Shown piece after piece: positions 41,794 to 50,809 of a stretch of 53,556 bases of DNA (within the stretch, counting starts at the first letter, position 1; each line of letters opens with the position of its first letter). This stretch comes from Alphaproteobacteria bacterium (GTDB lineage Bacteria > Pseudomonadota > Alphaproteobacteria > Rickettsiales > 21-14-0-20-44-7). The stretch spans positions 91 to 53,646 of the forward strand of contig JABDBO010000001.1 in assembly GCA_013288575.1 (NCBI GenBank). The letters are read 5' to 3'. The position numbers and the translations under genes were made by a program. The notes beneath the pieces were generated by a model, which saw only the letters and a program-made list of their open reading frames with translations, had not been told where the DNA came from and did no database searches.

Positions 41794-42782
41794 AACCGCG
41801 CCACGTCAAGCATGCGCACGCTAAAACCCCATTCGTTATCATACCATGAGGCAATGCGGACCAGGTTGCCATCAATAACTTTGGTCAGTGTCGAATCAAA
41901 AATCGAGCTATGCGGGTTGTGGTTGAAATCAGTCGAAACCAGTGGCTCTTCATTATATTCGAGCACATTTTTCATCGCGCCGGTTGCTTGCGTTTTTAAA
42001 GCCGCGTTCACTTCATCTTTACTAATTTTGCGTTTTGGCACGAAGCTCAAATCTATCATCGAAACATTCGGCGTCGGCACGCGAATTGCCGTGCCATCGA
42101 GTTTGCCTTCGAGTTCTGGCAACACCAAACCCAGCGCTTTTGCAGCGCCGGTTGAAGTTGGGATGATTGACATTGCAGCTGCACGCGCGCGACGAAGATC
42201 TTTATGTTTGCCGTCTAATATTACTTGGTCATTCGTGTATGAGTGAATTGTCGTCATATATCCACGCTCAATACCAATCGCATCATTCAAAACTTTGGCG
42301 ACAGGTGCCAAGCAATTTGTTGTGCATGAGCCGATTGAAATAACTTCGTGCGCCTTTTTCAAGGCAGAATTATTGACACCGAAAACAATCGTCGCATCCA
42401 CTTTTTCAGCAGGTGCTGAAATGATAACTTTTTTTGCGCCGGCTTTGATATGGCCATATGCATCATCTTTTCCTTTGAAAGCGCCGGTGCATTCAAGCAC
42501 AATATCAACTTTCAAATCTTTCCAAGGCAGTTTTGCCGGGTCGCGCTCTGAGAGTAGCGGGATTTTTTTTCCATTGATAATGAGAGCATTTTCACCAGCC
42601 TCAACATGCGGGAAAAATCCGTGCAGCGAATCATATTTCAGTAAATGTGCGTGAGTTTTTGCATCACCAGAACCACCGTTTACCGCGACGATTTCGATAT
42701 CATTATAGTTATATTCGCTAATGGCGCGGATAATACAGCGACCAATTCTGCCCAAGCCATTGATTGCAACTTTTATCGTCAT
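41778..42782 (-). CDS. gap: Glyceraldehyde-3-phosphate dehydrogenase, possibly NADP-tolerant
   Basis: 334-aa enzyme. It shows the Rossmann start VAINGLGRIGR, catalytic Cys153 in SCTTNC and the histidine in HSYTNDQ. The residue that normally follows the second strand as Asp (NDL in NAD enzymes) is Gly here (VAVNGGSGDAK). The Leu-Pro pair before HKDLRRARAA is Gly-Lys (LDGKHKD). Both changes are seen where NADP is accepted. It lies between tkt and a GNAT gene on one strand. Confidence 0.95.
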   Translation of the reverse strand: MTIKVAINGLGRIGRCIIRAISEYNYNDIEIVAVNGGSGDAKTHAHLLKYDSLHGFFPHVEAGENALIINGKKIPLLSERDPAKLPWKDLKVDIVLECTGAFKGKDDAYGHIKAGAKKVIISAPAEKVDATIVFGVNNSALKKAHEVISIGSCTTNCLAPVAKVLNDAIGIERGYMTTIHSYTNDQVILDGKHKDLRRARAAAMSIIPTSTGAAKALGLVLPELEGKLDGTAIRVPTPNVSMIDLSFVPKRKISKDEVNAALKTQATGAMKNVLEYNEEPLVSTDFNHNPHSSIFDSTLTKVIDGNLVRIASWYDNEWGFSVRMLDVARLWNSL

Positions 42783-44776
42783 ATTTTTTCCTTCACCTGT
42801 TTCACTATATTTTCAACCGTAATGCCAAAATGCTTGTAAAGCTCAGTTGCCGGGCCGGAAGCACCGAACGAATTCATGCCGATGAAAACACCGTTTTCGC
42901 CGATATATTTTTCCCAGCCATAACCACCCGCCGCTTCTACTGCAACTCGCAAACCGCTACCCAAAATACTAGCGCGATATTTCGCATCCTGTTCATCGAA
43001 CAATTTAGTGCATGGCATTGAAACTACGTTCACTGCAATGCCTTCTGCATCGAGTTTTTTCTGCGCTTCAATTGCCAGTGAAACTTCTGAGCCAGTGGCG
43101 ATTATTGTTGCCTTCGCACCTTTTTTCTCGGAGATTATATAGCCGCCTTTTGCGGTTTTGTTTTCAGAGAAATCAGTGCGGATTGTTGGCACGTTTTGGC
43201 GAGTTAGTGAAATTACTGATGGTGTAGTTTTGTGAGAGAGTGCAATTTCCCAGCTTTCGGCAACTTCAATTTCGTCGCATGGGCGCAGCACTAGCAAATT
43301 AGGAATCGCGCGCAAAGATGCCAAATGTTCAACCGGTTGGTGGGTTGGGCCGTCTTCGCCAAGGCCGATAGAATCATGCGTGCCGACAAATACGTTGCGG
43401 ATTCCCATGAGTGCCGCCAAGCGAATTGAGGGACGTGCATAATCAGAAAATACAAGGAAAGTTCCGCCATATGGAATGAAACCACCATGCAGCGTGATGC
43501 CGTTCATCGCCGCCTGCATTGCATGTTCGCGCACGCCGTAATGGATGTAGTTGCCGGCATAATCACGAGCAGAAACAGGTTTGTAATTCTTGGTTTTAGT
43601 GCCTACAGAGCCGGTCAAATCCGCCGAACCGCCAATCAACTCAGGTAGTGCCTCAGTCAAAACATCAAGCACTTTTTGCGATGAGTTTCTTGTTGCCATT
43701 CCAGGTTTTTTCTCAATGAATTCTTTCTTCGCACCTTCGAGCAATTTTGCCAAATTAGGTATTTCGCCATTATAGGTTCTTTCAAATTCTTTGCGGCCGG
43801 TGGCATCAAGTTTTTCAACATTCTTTTGCCAATCTTTATAAAGTGCGCCACCGCGCTGACCGGCTTCGCGCCAGCTATCCAGCACATCGGCTGGAACTTC
43901 GAACTCTTTATGTTCCCATTTTAAAAACTCGCGCGCGCCTTTAATTTCTTCTGCACCGAGTGGCGAACCGTGCGAATTATGGCTGCCAGCTTTAGTTGGC
44001 GCACCGTAGCCGATCTTGGTATTGCAGGCAATCATGACTGGTCTATCTTGCATTTTCGCCCAGGCGAGTGCTTCAGTAATAGCATAGAAATCATGGCCAT
44101 TAATCGCTTTCACATCCCAACCGCAAGCTTCAAAACGCTTCAATTGATTTTCTGAAGTTGCGAGATCCGTTGCGCCATCAATGGAGATTTTATTATCATC
44201 CCACAGCACGATTAATTTGTTCAACCGCAAATGCCCGGCCATGGAAATTGCTTCTTGCGAAATGCCTTCCATCAAGCAGCCATCGCCAGCGATAACATAA
44301 GTGTAATGGTCAATTGCATTTGGGTAGCGCGCGTTCAACATACGCTCAGCCAAAGCCATGCCAACTGCATTTGCAATGCCTTGACCTAAAGGACCAGTTG
44401 TCGTTTCAATTCCTTCGGCATGACCATATTCCGGATGGCCCGCAGTTTTAGCACCAAGCTGGCGGAAGTTTTTGATGTCATCAATTGTCATATCCTCATA
44501 ACCGGTGAGGTAGAGCAGGGAATAAATTAACATTGAGCCGTGCCCAGCAGAAAGCACGAAGCGGTCGCGGTTTGGCCATTTTGGATGTTTCGGGTCAAAA
44601 TTTAAGTATTGGGTGAACAGAACAGTTGCTACATCTGCCATACCCATCGGCATGCCAGGATGGCCGCTCTTGGCCTTTTCAACCGCATCCATCGATAATG
44701 CGCGAATGGCGTTTGCCATGCGAATATAACTAACTTCTGATTCGGTCTGCTTAGAATTCTGGGCTTTCTGCGACAT
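42779..44776 (-). CDS. tkt: Transketolase
   Basis: 665-aa thiamine-diphosphate enzyme of the pentose phosphate pathway. It has the N-terminal GHPGMPMGMAD segment, the ThDP/Mg2+ motif GDGCLMEGISQEA, the pyrimidine-domain GLGEDGPTHQPVEHLASLR, and the C-terminal domain. Its stop overlaps the gap start by 4 bases. In alphaproteobacteria tkt-gap commonly lies divergent from zapA, as found here. Confidence 0.97.
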   Translation of the reverse strand: MSQKAQNSKQTESEVSYIRMANAIRALSMDAVEKAKSGHPGMPMGMADVATVLFTQYLNFDPKHPKWPNRDRFVLSAGHGSMLIYSLLYLTGYEDMTIDDIKNFRQLGAKTAGHPEYGHAEGIETTTGPLGQGIANAVGMALAERMLNARYPNAIDHYTYVIAGDGCLMEGISQEAISMAGHLRLNKLIVLWDDNKISIDGATDLATSENQLKRFEACGWDVKAINGHDFYAITEALAWAKMQDRPVMIACNTKIGYGAPTKAGSHNSHGSPLGAEEIKGAREFLKWEHKEFEVPADVLDSWREAGQRGGALYKDWQKNVEKLDATGRKEFERTYNGEIPNLAKLLEGAKKEFIEKKPGMATRNSSQKVLDVLTEALPELIGGSADLTGSVGTKTKNYKPVSARDYAGNYIHYGVREHAMQAAMNGITLHGGFIPYGGTFLVFSDYARPSIRLAALMGIRNVFVGTHDSIGLGEDGPTHQPVEHLASLRAIPNLLVLRPCDEIEVAESWEIALSHKTTPSVISLTRQNVPTIRTDFSENKTAKGGYIISEKKGAKATIIATGSEVSLAIEAQKKLDAEGIAVNVVSMPCTKLFDEQDAKYRASILGSGLRVAVEAAGGYGWEKYIGENGVFIGMNSFGASGPATELYKHFGITVENIVKQVKEKI

Positions 44777-44852
44777 ATTTCTCTTGCAATGGTTTCTGGT
44801 TAAATGTTAGCTTCGTTAAATAAAGGTTTTTATCACTAATTTCCAGCAGAAT

Positions 44853-45185
44853 ATGGTCGCATTGAAAGAATCATTAATAGTTGAAAAAAGCCGGCTTGAA
44901 TCAGCCTTTGAACAGCTTGAGAAGGCGGTGGATAAATATGCCAAGTTTACCGAAGACCAGGTTCGCTCAAAAACCACCACGACGTTAAAGTCAGAAATTG
45001 ATACTTTGAAAGATGAATTGAAGACCCTGCGTGATAATGCCGCGGAATATAAAGAGGAAATCAGTAATTTATCGGCGGAATTGGTGCGTTATAAAAGCGA
45101 GAATAAACGCTTGAAAGACTTGAATGAGAAAATTTCTGGGTTACTTAAAAAATCAATCGGCGAATTAGAGGAGATGGTGGGCTAA
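44853..45185 (+). CDS. Coiled-coil protein, DUF4164-like, zapA partner
   Basis: 110-aa almost entirely coiled-coil protein (SRLESAFEQLEKAV, EISNLSAELVRYKSEN). Alphaproteobacteria often carry such a short coiled-coil gene directly before zapA and divergent from tkt. A ZapB-like role at the division site is suggested by context only. Its stop overlaps the zapA start by one base. Confidence 0.75.
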   Translation: MVALKESLIVEKSRLESAFEQLEKAVDKYAKFTEDQVRSKTTTTLKSEIDTLKDELKTLRDNAAEYKEEISNLSAELVRYKSENKRLKDLNEKISGLLKKSIGELEEMVG

Positions 45186-45508
45186 TGGCTATATTGAATT
45201 TGAATGTAAACCGCCGCGAATATCAAATTGCTTGTGGTGATGGCGAAGAGCAGCACTTGTTGAATCTTTCCTATGAGCTTGATAAGCGCGTCAAAGATCT
45301 TTCCCGCACTATCGGTACTGGCAACCAATCATTATTATTGGTGGTAGCGGCAGTACAGTTGCTTGACGAATTATATGAACTGCGCAATTCCGGTAGCAGC
45401 CGCGCCAATATACAGGATGAAGTTGATAAAATCAGCTCAGCGACAATTTCGCAGATCACTTCTAAAATCGAAGATCTAGCCCGCCGGATCGAGAAAAAAG
45501 CTAGCTAA
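45185..45508 (+). CDS. zapA: Cell division protein ZapA
   Basis: 107-aa FtsZ-bundling protein. The N-terminal beta-rich ZapA fold contains NVNRREYQIACGDGEEQHL and LDKRVKDLSRTIG, and a C-terminal coiled coil follows (ASSRANIQ... to DLARRIEKK). The coiled-coil gene before it is translated with it. No 6S RNA-like sequence separates it from the next gene. Confidence 0.9.
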   Translation: MAILNLNVNRREYQIACGDGEEQHLLNLSYELDKRVKDLSRTIGTGNQSLLLVVAAVQLLDELYELRNSGSSRANIQDEVDKISSATISQITSKIEDLARRIEKKAS

Positions 45509-45552
45509 ATTTTTACCTTTCACTTTTCGTTTTTGTCGTTACTATTCAGCGA

Positions 45553-46182
45553 ATGCTAGTTTGTAATAACGTCAATTGCCATTACGGTGAGCGCCATGTT
45601 TTTGAAGGGGTGAGCTTTGCGGCAGCTCCTGGAACTATTATTGTTCTGCATGGCCATAATGGTACTGGCAAAACCAGTCTATTACATATGTTGGCTGGCT
45701 TGAAGAAGCCAAGCCAGGGCATGATCAACTGGAATGAGCAGGAAATTAGCAACGCTATTCGCAACAATGATTGCGAAATGACTTTTATCGGCCATGAAAT
45801 TATGGTGAAGCCAGAATTAACTGTGCTGGAAAATATTTATTTTTGGGCAGACTTGTGCGGCGAGCGTGAATCAGTTCCTTTTGCACTAAGAAAGCTGGGT
45901 TTAGAACCTTATGTCGACATGAAATGCGGCGAGCTTTCTAAAGGCTGGCAGCGACGGGTTGCATTATCGCGCCTAATATTTTGCGCAGCTGATCTATGGA
46001 TTTTAGACGAACCTTACAACAATCTCGACCATGACGTTTCCAAGTTACTGGACACACTAATTTCTGAGAAGTGTTCTGCCGGAGGAGTTATTATTCTTTC
46101 CAGCCATATGTATGTTCCGATCGAACATGCGATAAAAATTAATATCTCTGATTTTGCGGCGAAATCTCAATTGGTTGCCTAG
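45553..46182 (+). CDS. ccmA: Heme exporter ATPase CcmA
   Basis: 209-aa ABC ATPase: Walker A GHNGTGKTSLL, signature ELSKGWQRRVALSRL, Walker B LWILDEPYNNLD, and the H-loop SSHM. The signature LSKGWQRR and the short size match CcmA of the cytochrome c maturation system. ccmB, ccmC and the other ccm genes do not follow. It must work with proteins encoded elsewhere, which fits the presence of c-type cytochromes (petC). Confidence 0.86.
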   Translation: MLVCNNVNCHYGERHVFEGVSFAAAPGTIIVLHGHNGTGKTSLLHMLAGLKKPSQGMINWNEQEISNAIRNNDCEMTFIGHEIMVKPELTVLENIYFWADLCGERESVPFALRKLGLEPYVDMKCGELSKGWQRRVALSRLIFCAADLWILDEPYNNLDHDVSKLLDTLISEKCSAGGVIILSSHMYVPIEHAIKINISDFAAKSQLVA

Positions 46183-46219
46183 TTATCCAAAAATCCACCT
46201 AGGAAATTAATTCCGGCTA

Positions 46220-47068
46220 ATGTTAAAATTCATTATGGCCAGAAAAGCGCAAGAAATTGAATCAAAATTTATTCCCACTAAATCTGCAATCGCGGAAATA
46301 AAAGCTGCGGCTCAGCAGGAGTTGGAAATTATTCAAGGCTATATGCCGATGAAAGGCGTGGTTAGAGTTTTAGAAGTTGGCTTTAATCCAAGGACGAAAA
46401 CTATTATTTATAAATTAAGCGGAGTTGAAATTCTTCGCGCGAAAGAAACTGACCGTGATCGAGCTGCGATAATTAAAAAAGAAATTGAGGAAAATCCTAA
46501 TTTTCTCAAGCAATCGCGCATAAGATATCAGGAGGATATTAAAACCAATAAGGTCAGTGCTTATCTTACTGTAAAAGGGCCAGCTAATGAGGCTGGCGAG
46601 CGGGTGGAACTTGAGTATAAAATTCCGGTGAAAGCAGCCGTGGGGATTCTGATAAAATTATGCGCTGATAAATTGCTTTATAAAACTCGTTATATTGCTT
46701 CAAGAACTTTGGGCGGTGTAGAGAGGACTCTTGAGTTGGATGAATATCAGGGTGCGCATCGCGGTAAATATGTTGTTGAAATTGAATATGCATCTGCCGG
46801 TGAAAGAATAAAGGCGGCTGATATTCCGGAAATTACGGCCAGAGATGGGGATGTGAGCGAGTCAGAAACATGGAAGAATGCCAATATGGCAAACCCAGAT
46901 AAGGCGGCCTTTAAAAAATTGAATGAAATCAGTAAGCGACTGGAAAATAAAGACCGAAAAAAGCATGGTTTAGGTAAAGAAGGGGCTGGGATTAAGGTTC
47001 AAGGCTGGTCTGAAATTTTAAAGAATACTGGAGAAATGCCTGATTATCAAAAGGGCGGCAGGAATTAA
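46220..47068 (+). CDS. CYTH-like (triphosphate tunnel) domain protein
   Basis: 282-aa protein. It opens with the CYTH hallmark in a variant EIESKF, followed by spaced strands with charged residues (QSRIRYQED, SAYLTVKGPA, VELEYKIPV, LLYKTRYIAS, LELDEYQG, KYVVEIEYA), the alternating basic/acidic pattern of a triphosphate tunnel. The N-terminus has an extra 80-residue insertion, and the C-terminal 90 residues are polar. Triphosphatase or nucleotide cyclase activity cannot be chosen from sequence. An alternative start is ATG 46235. Confidence 0.6.
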   Translation: MLKFIMARKAQEIESKFIPTKSAIAEIKAAAQQELEIIQGYMPMKGVVRVLEVGFNPRTKTIIYKLSGVEILRAKETDRDRAAIIKKEIEENPNFLKQSRIRYQEDIKTNKVSAYLTVKGPANEAGERVELEYKIPVKAAVGILIKLCADKLLYKTRYIASRTLGGVERTLELDEYQGAHRGKYVVEIEYASAGERIKAADIPEITARDGDVSESETWKNANMANPDKAAFKKLNEISKRLENKDRKKHGLGKEGAGIKVQGWSEILKNTGEMPDYQKGGRN

Positions 47069-47217
47069 CCTTCAAAAAATCCTTGCTTTTTGCTATTGTT
47101 TTTTGTAGATAATCCCTTCTTTTTGTGGTAAAATACTACAGTTTAAAAGCTAATTAGTTAATAATTGGTTTAAAGATTTTTTCGTTAATTTTTTTATTAT
47201 TGGGACTATTTAAGACT

Positions 47218-47409
47218 ATGGGTGAAGATAAAAAAATAATGCAAGAACTTGAAATGCTCCGTGCGGAACATCGAACTATTGATCTTGCTATCCTTGAACT
47301 AGCCGGTGCTGACATGATTCGCATCCAAAAGCTGAAAAAGCGCAAACTTATCCTCCGTGATAAAATTTGCATGCTCGAATCAATGATTCTTCCAGATATT
47401 ATTGCCTAA
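47218..47409 (+). CDS. YdcH/DUF465-like small coiled-coil protein
   Basis: 63-aa helical protein with LRAEHRTIDLAI and LKKRKLILRDKICMLE, the pattern of the YdcH (DUF465) family common in alphaproteobacteria. The ATG at 47218 is preferred over an upstream in-frame TTG at 47200. It lies in front of a terminator and converges on pyrD. Confidence 0.78.
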   Translation: MGEDKKIMQELEMLRAEHRTIDLAILELAGADMIRIQKLKKRKLILRDKICMLESMILPDIIA

Positions 47410-47423
47410 AATAATACCGATGC

Positions 47424-47452
47424 TGCCCCTAATTTATTAGTGGGCTTTTTTA
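47424..47452 (+). terminator. Intrinsic terminator after the DUF465 gene
   Basis: GCCCCTAAT pairs with ATTAGTGGGC (one-base bulge) and is followed by a TTTTTT tract; it overlaps the end of pyrD on the other strand. Confidence 0.82.
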
Positions 47453-48490
47453 TTTTCCGGCAGTGCCGATTGCGCTTTGCAGGTTTTTAAATCCGCGTTG
47501 CTTTAATATTGCGGCCAGTTCGTGTTTTATATCGCGCACCACTCTCGGGCCTTTGTAAATTAGACTGGTGTAAATTTGTACGAGTGACGCACCTGCGGCG
47601 ATTTTCTCGAACGCATCTTCACCACTTGCCACTCCGCCAACGCCAATAATTTTTACCGCGCCATTTGAGTGAGAGTAGATTTTTCTGATTATTTCAGTTG
47701 CCGTATCACGTAAAGGTTTGCCACTTAAACCTCCGGTTTCATTGGCGCTGATATTGGTAAGATGCGGGCGTTTGATGGTTGTGTTGGTGGCAATGATTCC
47801 ATCAAGTTTCAATTCCTGCGCAATATCGGTTATGGCGAAAACTTCCTCATCGGTTAAGTCCGGCGCAATTTTTACTAGCAATGGCGGCTTTCGTTTTTGC
47901 GCATTACGGATCTCCAAAACATCTTTGAGTAATTTGGCGATCGCTTCTTTCTTCTGTAAATCGCGCAAACCTGGGGTATTCGGCGATGAAATATTCACCG
48001 TAATATAATCAGCCAAAGGTGTAGCGCGCTCGATCAAAATCAAATAATCATCATAGAAATTTTCACTATCTTTATTAGCACCAATATTAATTCCGAGGAT
48101 CGGTTTTGTTTTTAACTTTGCGGTTGATGCGGCGTAATTTTTAAGAAATTCCTCAATTCCTGCATTGTTAAAACCCAGCCGATTGATAATTGCTTCATCT
48201 TCCGTCAGCCTAAAAATGCGCGGTTTCGGGTTGCCAGCTTGCTGGCGCGGGGTGACGCTGCCGGCTTCCACAAAACCAAATCCAAGTTTTGCCAGGCCAT
48301 TAATTGCACGCGCATTTTTATCAAACCCGGCCGCCATGCCGATGGGGTTGGTAAATTTTAGGCCAAATATTTCGCTGGCCAAAATTGGATCATCACTTTC
48401 GCGATAATCTGGTGCCAGCCCATTATGCAGCGCCCAAATAGCCAAATTATGCGCCGTTTCAGGCGAGAGGTTGTAGAGGAGTTTATGCAT
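47450..48490 (-). CDS. pyrD: Dihydroorotate dehydrogenase (quinone), class 2
   Basis: 346-aa membrane-associated flavoenzyme that oxidises dihydroorotate to orotate with quinone. Motifs include NPIGMAAGFDKNA, VEAGSVTPRQQAGNPKPRIFRL, the class 2 active-site serine in VNISSPNTPGL, and IIGVGGVASGEDA. It is on the same strand as a LysE-type gene and pyrC and probably forms an operon with them. Confidence 0.97.
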   Translation of the reverse strand: MHKLLYNLSPETAHNLAIWALHNGLAPDYRESDDPILASEIFGLKFTNPIGMAAGFDKNARAINGLAKLGFGFVEAGSVTPRQQAGNPKPRIFRLTEDEAIINRLGFNNAGIEEFLKNYAASTAKLKTKPILGINIGANKDSENFYDDYLILIERATPLADYITVNISSPNTPGLRDLQKKEAIAKLLKDVLEIRNAQKRKPPLLVKIAPDLTDEEVFAITDIAQELKLDGIIATNTTIKRPHLTNISANETGGLSGKPLRDTATEIIRKIYSHSNGAVKIIGVGGVASGEDAFEKIAAGASLVQIYTSLIYKGPRVVRDIKHELAAILKQRGFKNLQSAIGTAGK

Positions 48491-48504
48491 TAGTTATTAA
48501 TATA

Positions 48505-49128
48505 TTAGACGACTATAATTGCAATCCCAAAACCAATGAATATCGAGCCGGTGATTATTTTGAATAGCAGCTGCGAAGCAGGGCGTTCGAGAAAACGTGA
48601 AATGGCCGCGCCAAATGTAGCATAGGCTATGTACCAGCTCGATTCGATTATAATAAATATAGCAAGCAACACAGCTAATTGTGGAACGCGTGGCATGGTG
48701 GGGTTTATGAATTGCGGAAAAAATGCGGCGGCAAAAATAACTGCTTTGGGATTGCTAATGCCGATAAAAAATGCATTGCGAAAAATTTGTTTGCGGCGAT
48801 TCTTAAGGGAATTAGGGAGATTTTCAGCAACAACCGGATTATAAAACGGCTCAACCCAAATTCGAAAACCCAAATAGGCAAGATAGGCGGCGCCAAGATA
48901 ACGTAGCATAATAAAAATTCGTGGCCACTCTTGCAGGATTGCCGCCAGGCCAATAGCGGAAGTGATTAAAAGAATGAGAACTGCCGCCATACATCCCGAC
49001 ATTGCTATGAGGGTGCGGATAAAACCGAGTCGGGCACTGCTTGTCATAATATGCAGCATGTTTGGGCCGGGCGAAGCGCATACAAAAAAGGTGGCGATTA
49101 TATAGGCTATGAGAGTATCAAAACTCAT
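48505..49128 (-). CDS. LysE/RhtB family amino acid exporter
   Basis: 207-aa inner-membrane protein with about six helices and the LysE-family pattern: CASPGPNMLHI at the N-terminus, FRIWVEPF in the middle, and FFIGISNPKAVIFAAAFFPQFI before the second half. It exports an amino acid or a derivative, and the substrate cannot be told from sequence. It lies between pyrD and pyrC, and its start overlaps the pyrC stop by 4 bases. Confidence 0.9.
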   Translation of the reverse strand: MSFDTLIAYIIATFFVCASPGPNMLHIMTSSARLGFIRTLIAMSGCMAAVLILLITSAIGLAAILQEWPRIFIMLRYLGAAYLAYLGFRIWVEPFYNPVVAENLPNSLKNRRKQIFRNAFFIGISNPKAVIFAAAFFPQFINPTMPRVPQLAVLLAIFIIIESSWYIAYATFGAAISRFLERPASQLLFKIITGSIFIGFGIAIIVV

Positions 49129-50171
49129 TTTGCGGCGCTGATCTGCCAGTTGATTTTTTCACCGGCGAGTAATGGAATGAGTTTGCCTTCTGGAGTTTCA
49201 ATGAATTCAGGGATTTTCTGAGGGGTTTTAGTGAGGGTGATTTTTTGCTTATTGTGGGGCAGGTTATAAAAATCAGCACCGAATTTGCTCATGAAGTTTT
49301 CGAATTTTTTCTGAGTAGCTGGTTTGCTTAAATCTTCTGTTTTATCGAAAACTTCGGCGTATAATTCAACGGCATTGAATGCGGTATAACAGCCAGCGCA
49401 GCCGCAGGAATGTTCTTTTTTGTTCTGCAGGTGAGGGGCGCTATCGGTGCCGGCGAAGAATTTGCTGGAGTCGCTTAAAGCAGCTTTTACTAATGACTTG
49501 CGATGGGTTTCGCGCTTTAGAATCGGCAGACAAAAATAATGGGGGCGAATGCCGCCGACTAGCATGTCGTTGCGGTTAAACAGCAAATGATGGGCGGTGA
49601 TTGTGGCGGCGATATTTTTGCCGGAGGCATTTATGAAATCGGCCGCTTGTGAAGTGGTAATATGTTCCAAAACAATTTTCAGAGCTGGGAATTTTTTCAC
49701 AATCGGCTGCAAAATGCGTTCGATGAAAACTGCTTCACGGTCAAAAATATCAATTTCTTTATCAGTCACTTCGCCATGAACGAGAAATAATATTCCATGT
49801 TTTTCGCAAGCTTCAATAACTTTGCTGATTTTGTTTACATCAGTCACACCCGAATCAGAATTGGTTGTCGCACCGGCTGGATATAATTTTACAGCTTTCA
49901 CCAAACCAGATTTTGCGGCTTTTTCAATTTCTTGCGGAGTTGTGTTATCGGTTAAATATAGAGACATGATCGGCTCGATATCTGCCGCTTGCTTGATGCG
50001 GTCATAATATTGAAAAGCCATATCAACCGTCGTTACCGGCGGCACCAAATTTGGCATCGCCAGTGCGCGCGAAAATTGTGCGGCAGTGTGTGGTGCTACG
50101 GTTTTAAGCATTGCGCCGTCACGTAAGTGGACGTGGAGATCGTCGGGTTTTATGATGCTGAAACTGGTCAC
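49125..50171 (-). CDS. pyrC: Dihydroorotase (class II, PyrC-type)
   Basis: 348-aa zinc enzyme that makes dihydroorotate from carbamoyl aspartate. The metal-binding start is DDLHVHLRDG (His13, His15). The carboxylated lysine region is AVKLYPAG, later metal ligands are in VHGEV and LEHITT, and the acid is in GTDSAPH. The class II single-domain form. The product feeds the PyrD encoded two genes away. Confidence 0.97.
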   Translation of the reverse strand: MTSFSIIKPDDLHVHLRDGAMLKTVAPHTAAQFSRALAMPNLVPPVTTVDMAFQYYDRIKQAADIEPIMSLYLTDNTTPQEIEKAAKSGLVKAVKLYPAGATTNSDSGVTDVNKISKVIEACEKHGILFLVHGEVTDKEIDIFDREAVFIERILQPIVKKFPALKIVLEHITTSQAADFINASGKNIAATITAHHLLFNRNDMLVGGIRPHYFCLPILKRETHRKSLVKAALSDSSKFFAGTDSAPHLQNKKEHSCGCAGCYTAFNAVELYAEVFDKTEDLSKPATQKKFENFMSKFGADFYNLPHNKQKITLTKTPQKIPEFIETPEGKLIPLLAGEKINWQISAAK

Positions 50172-50809
50172 GCTTTAAAATTTATCTGTTCGAATTTGAG
50201 TTTGCTGTTATTGACATGCATCGCATTGCTGGCGTTCAAAATTGCTGATTCAGGGTCATCAGCCGGGGTTATGGCATGCACTCCATAAGCTAATAATATA
50301 TTTACCAAACTATTATTCCAACGAAACGGCGCCTGGCGAATTTGCGCGCACATTCTTTCAGCCTTGGCTTGCACGTCAGCAAGATCGGCAAAATACATAA
50401 TTGCGCCATATTGGTTTTCATTGATGCGGGCTAGATAATCAGTATCGCGGATATTATTGGTAATGAATTCGGCCACGTAATTACCAACTCGCGACCCGGC
50501 CTGATAACCATAAGTGCGGCTAATGCTTTCAAAATCAGTAATGGAAAACACGATGATCGAGCTTGGGCCATTATAGCGTTTGTTCATGGCGATCGACCAA
50601 CTTAAGCGTTTGACGAGCGCGTGGCGGTTAGGAATAACGCTCACCGGGTCAACATCAACCATCTGCTGGATGCTTTCCAGTTGGGTTTTGGTTTGCTGCA
50701 ATTCTTTATTCAACTGGTCGATATGATCGGTTAAGCCGTTAACGGCGATGCTCACCGAGGGTGTAACCTCATGTGGAGGAATTCCTAATTCTTGCAGTTT
50801 ATCTGACAA
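50168..50809 (-). CDS. Degenerate GGDEF-domain protein
   Basis: 213-aa protein with a coiled-coil lead (HIDQLNKELQQTKTQLESIQQM) and a GGDEF-type fold: DVDPVSVIPNRHALVKRL (from DPLTGLPNR), FSITDFESISRTYGYQAGSRVGNYVA and ARINENQYGAIM. The signature GGDEF is replaced by NENQY and the RxGGDEF context is lost, so cyclase activity is very unlikely. It may be a dimerisation, nucleotide-binding or regulatory domain. It overlaps pyrC by 4 bases and the next gene by 11. Confidence 0.85.
   Translation of the reverse strand: MSDKLQELGIPPHEVTPSVSIAVNGLTDHIDQLNKELQQTKTQLESIQQMVDVDPVSVIPNRHALVKRLSWSIAMNKRYNGPSSIIVFSITDFESISRTYGYQAGSRVGNYVAEFITNNIRDTDYLARINENQYGAIMYFADLADVQAKAERMCAQIRQAPFRWNNSLVNILLAYGVHAITPADDPESAILNASNAMHVNNSKLKFEQINFKA

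Noticed and set aside
45509..45540. 7-base-phased pyrimidine tract TTTCACT-TTTCGTT after zapA
   Set aside because: The phase is weak and there is no inverted partner arm. It may be chance in a T-rich spacer.
45509..45552. Possible 6S RNA after zapA
   Set aside because: In other proteobacteria ssrS follows zapA, but only 44 bases separate zapA from ccmA here, which is too short.
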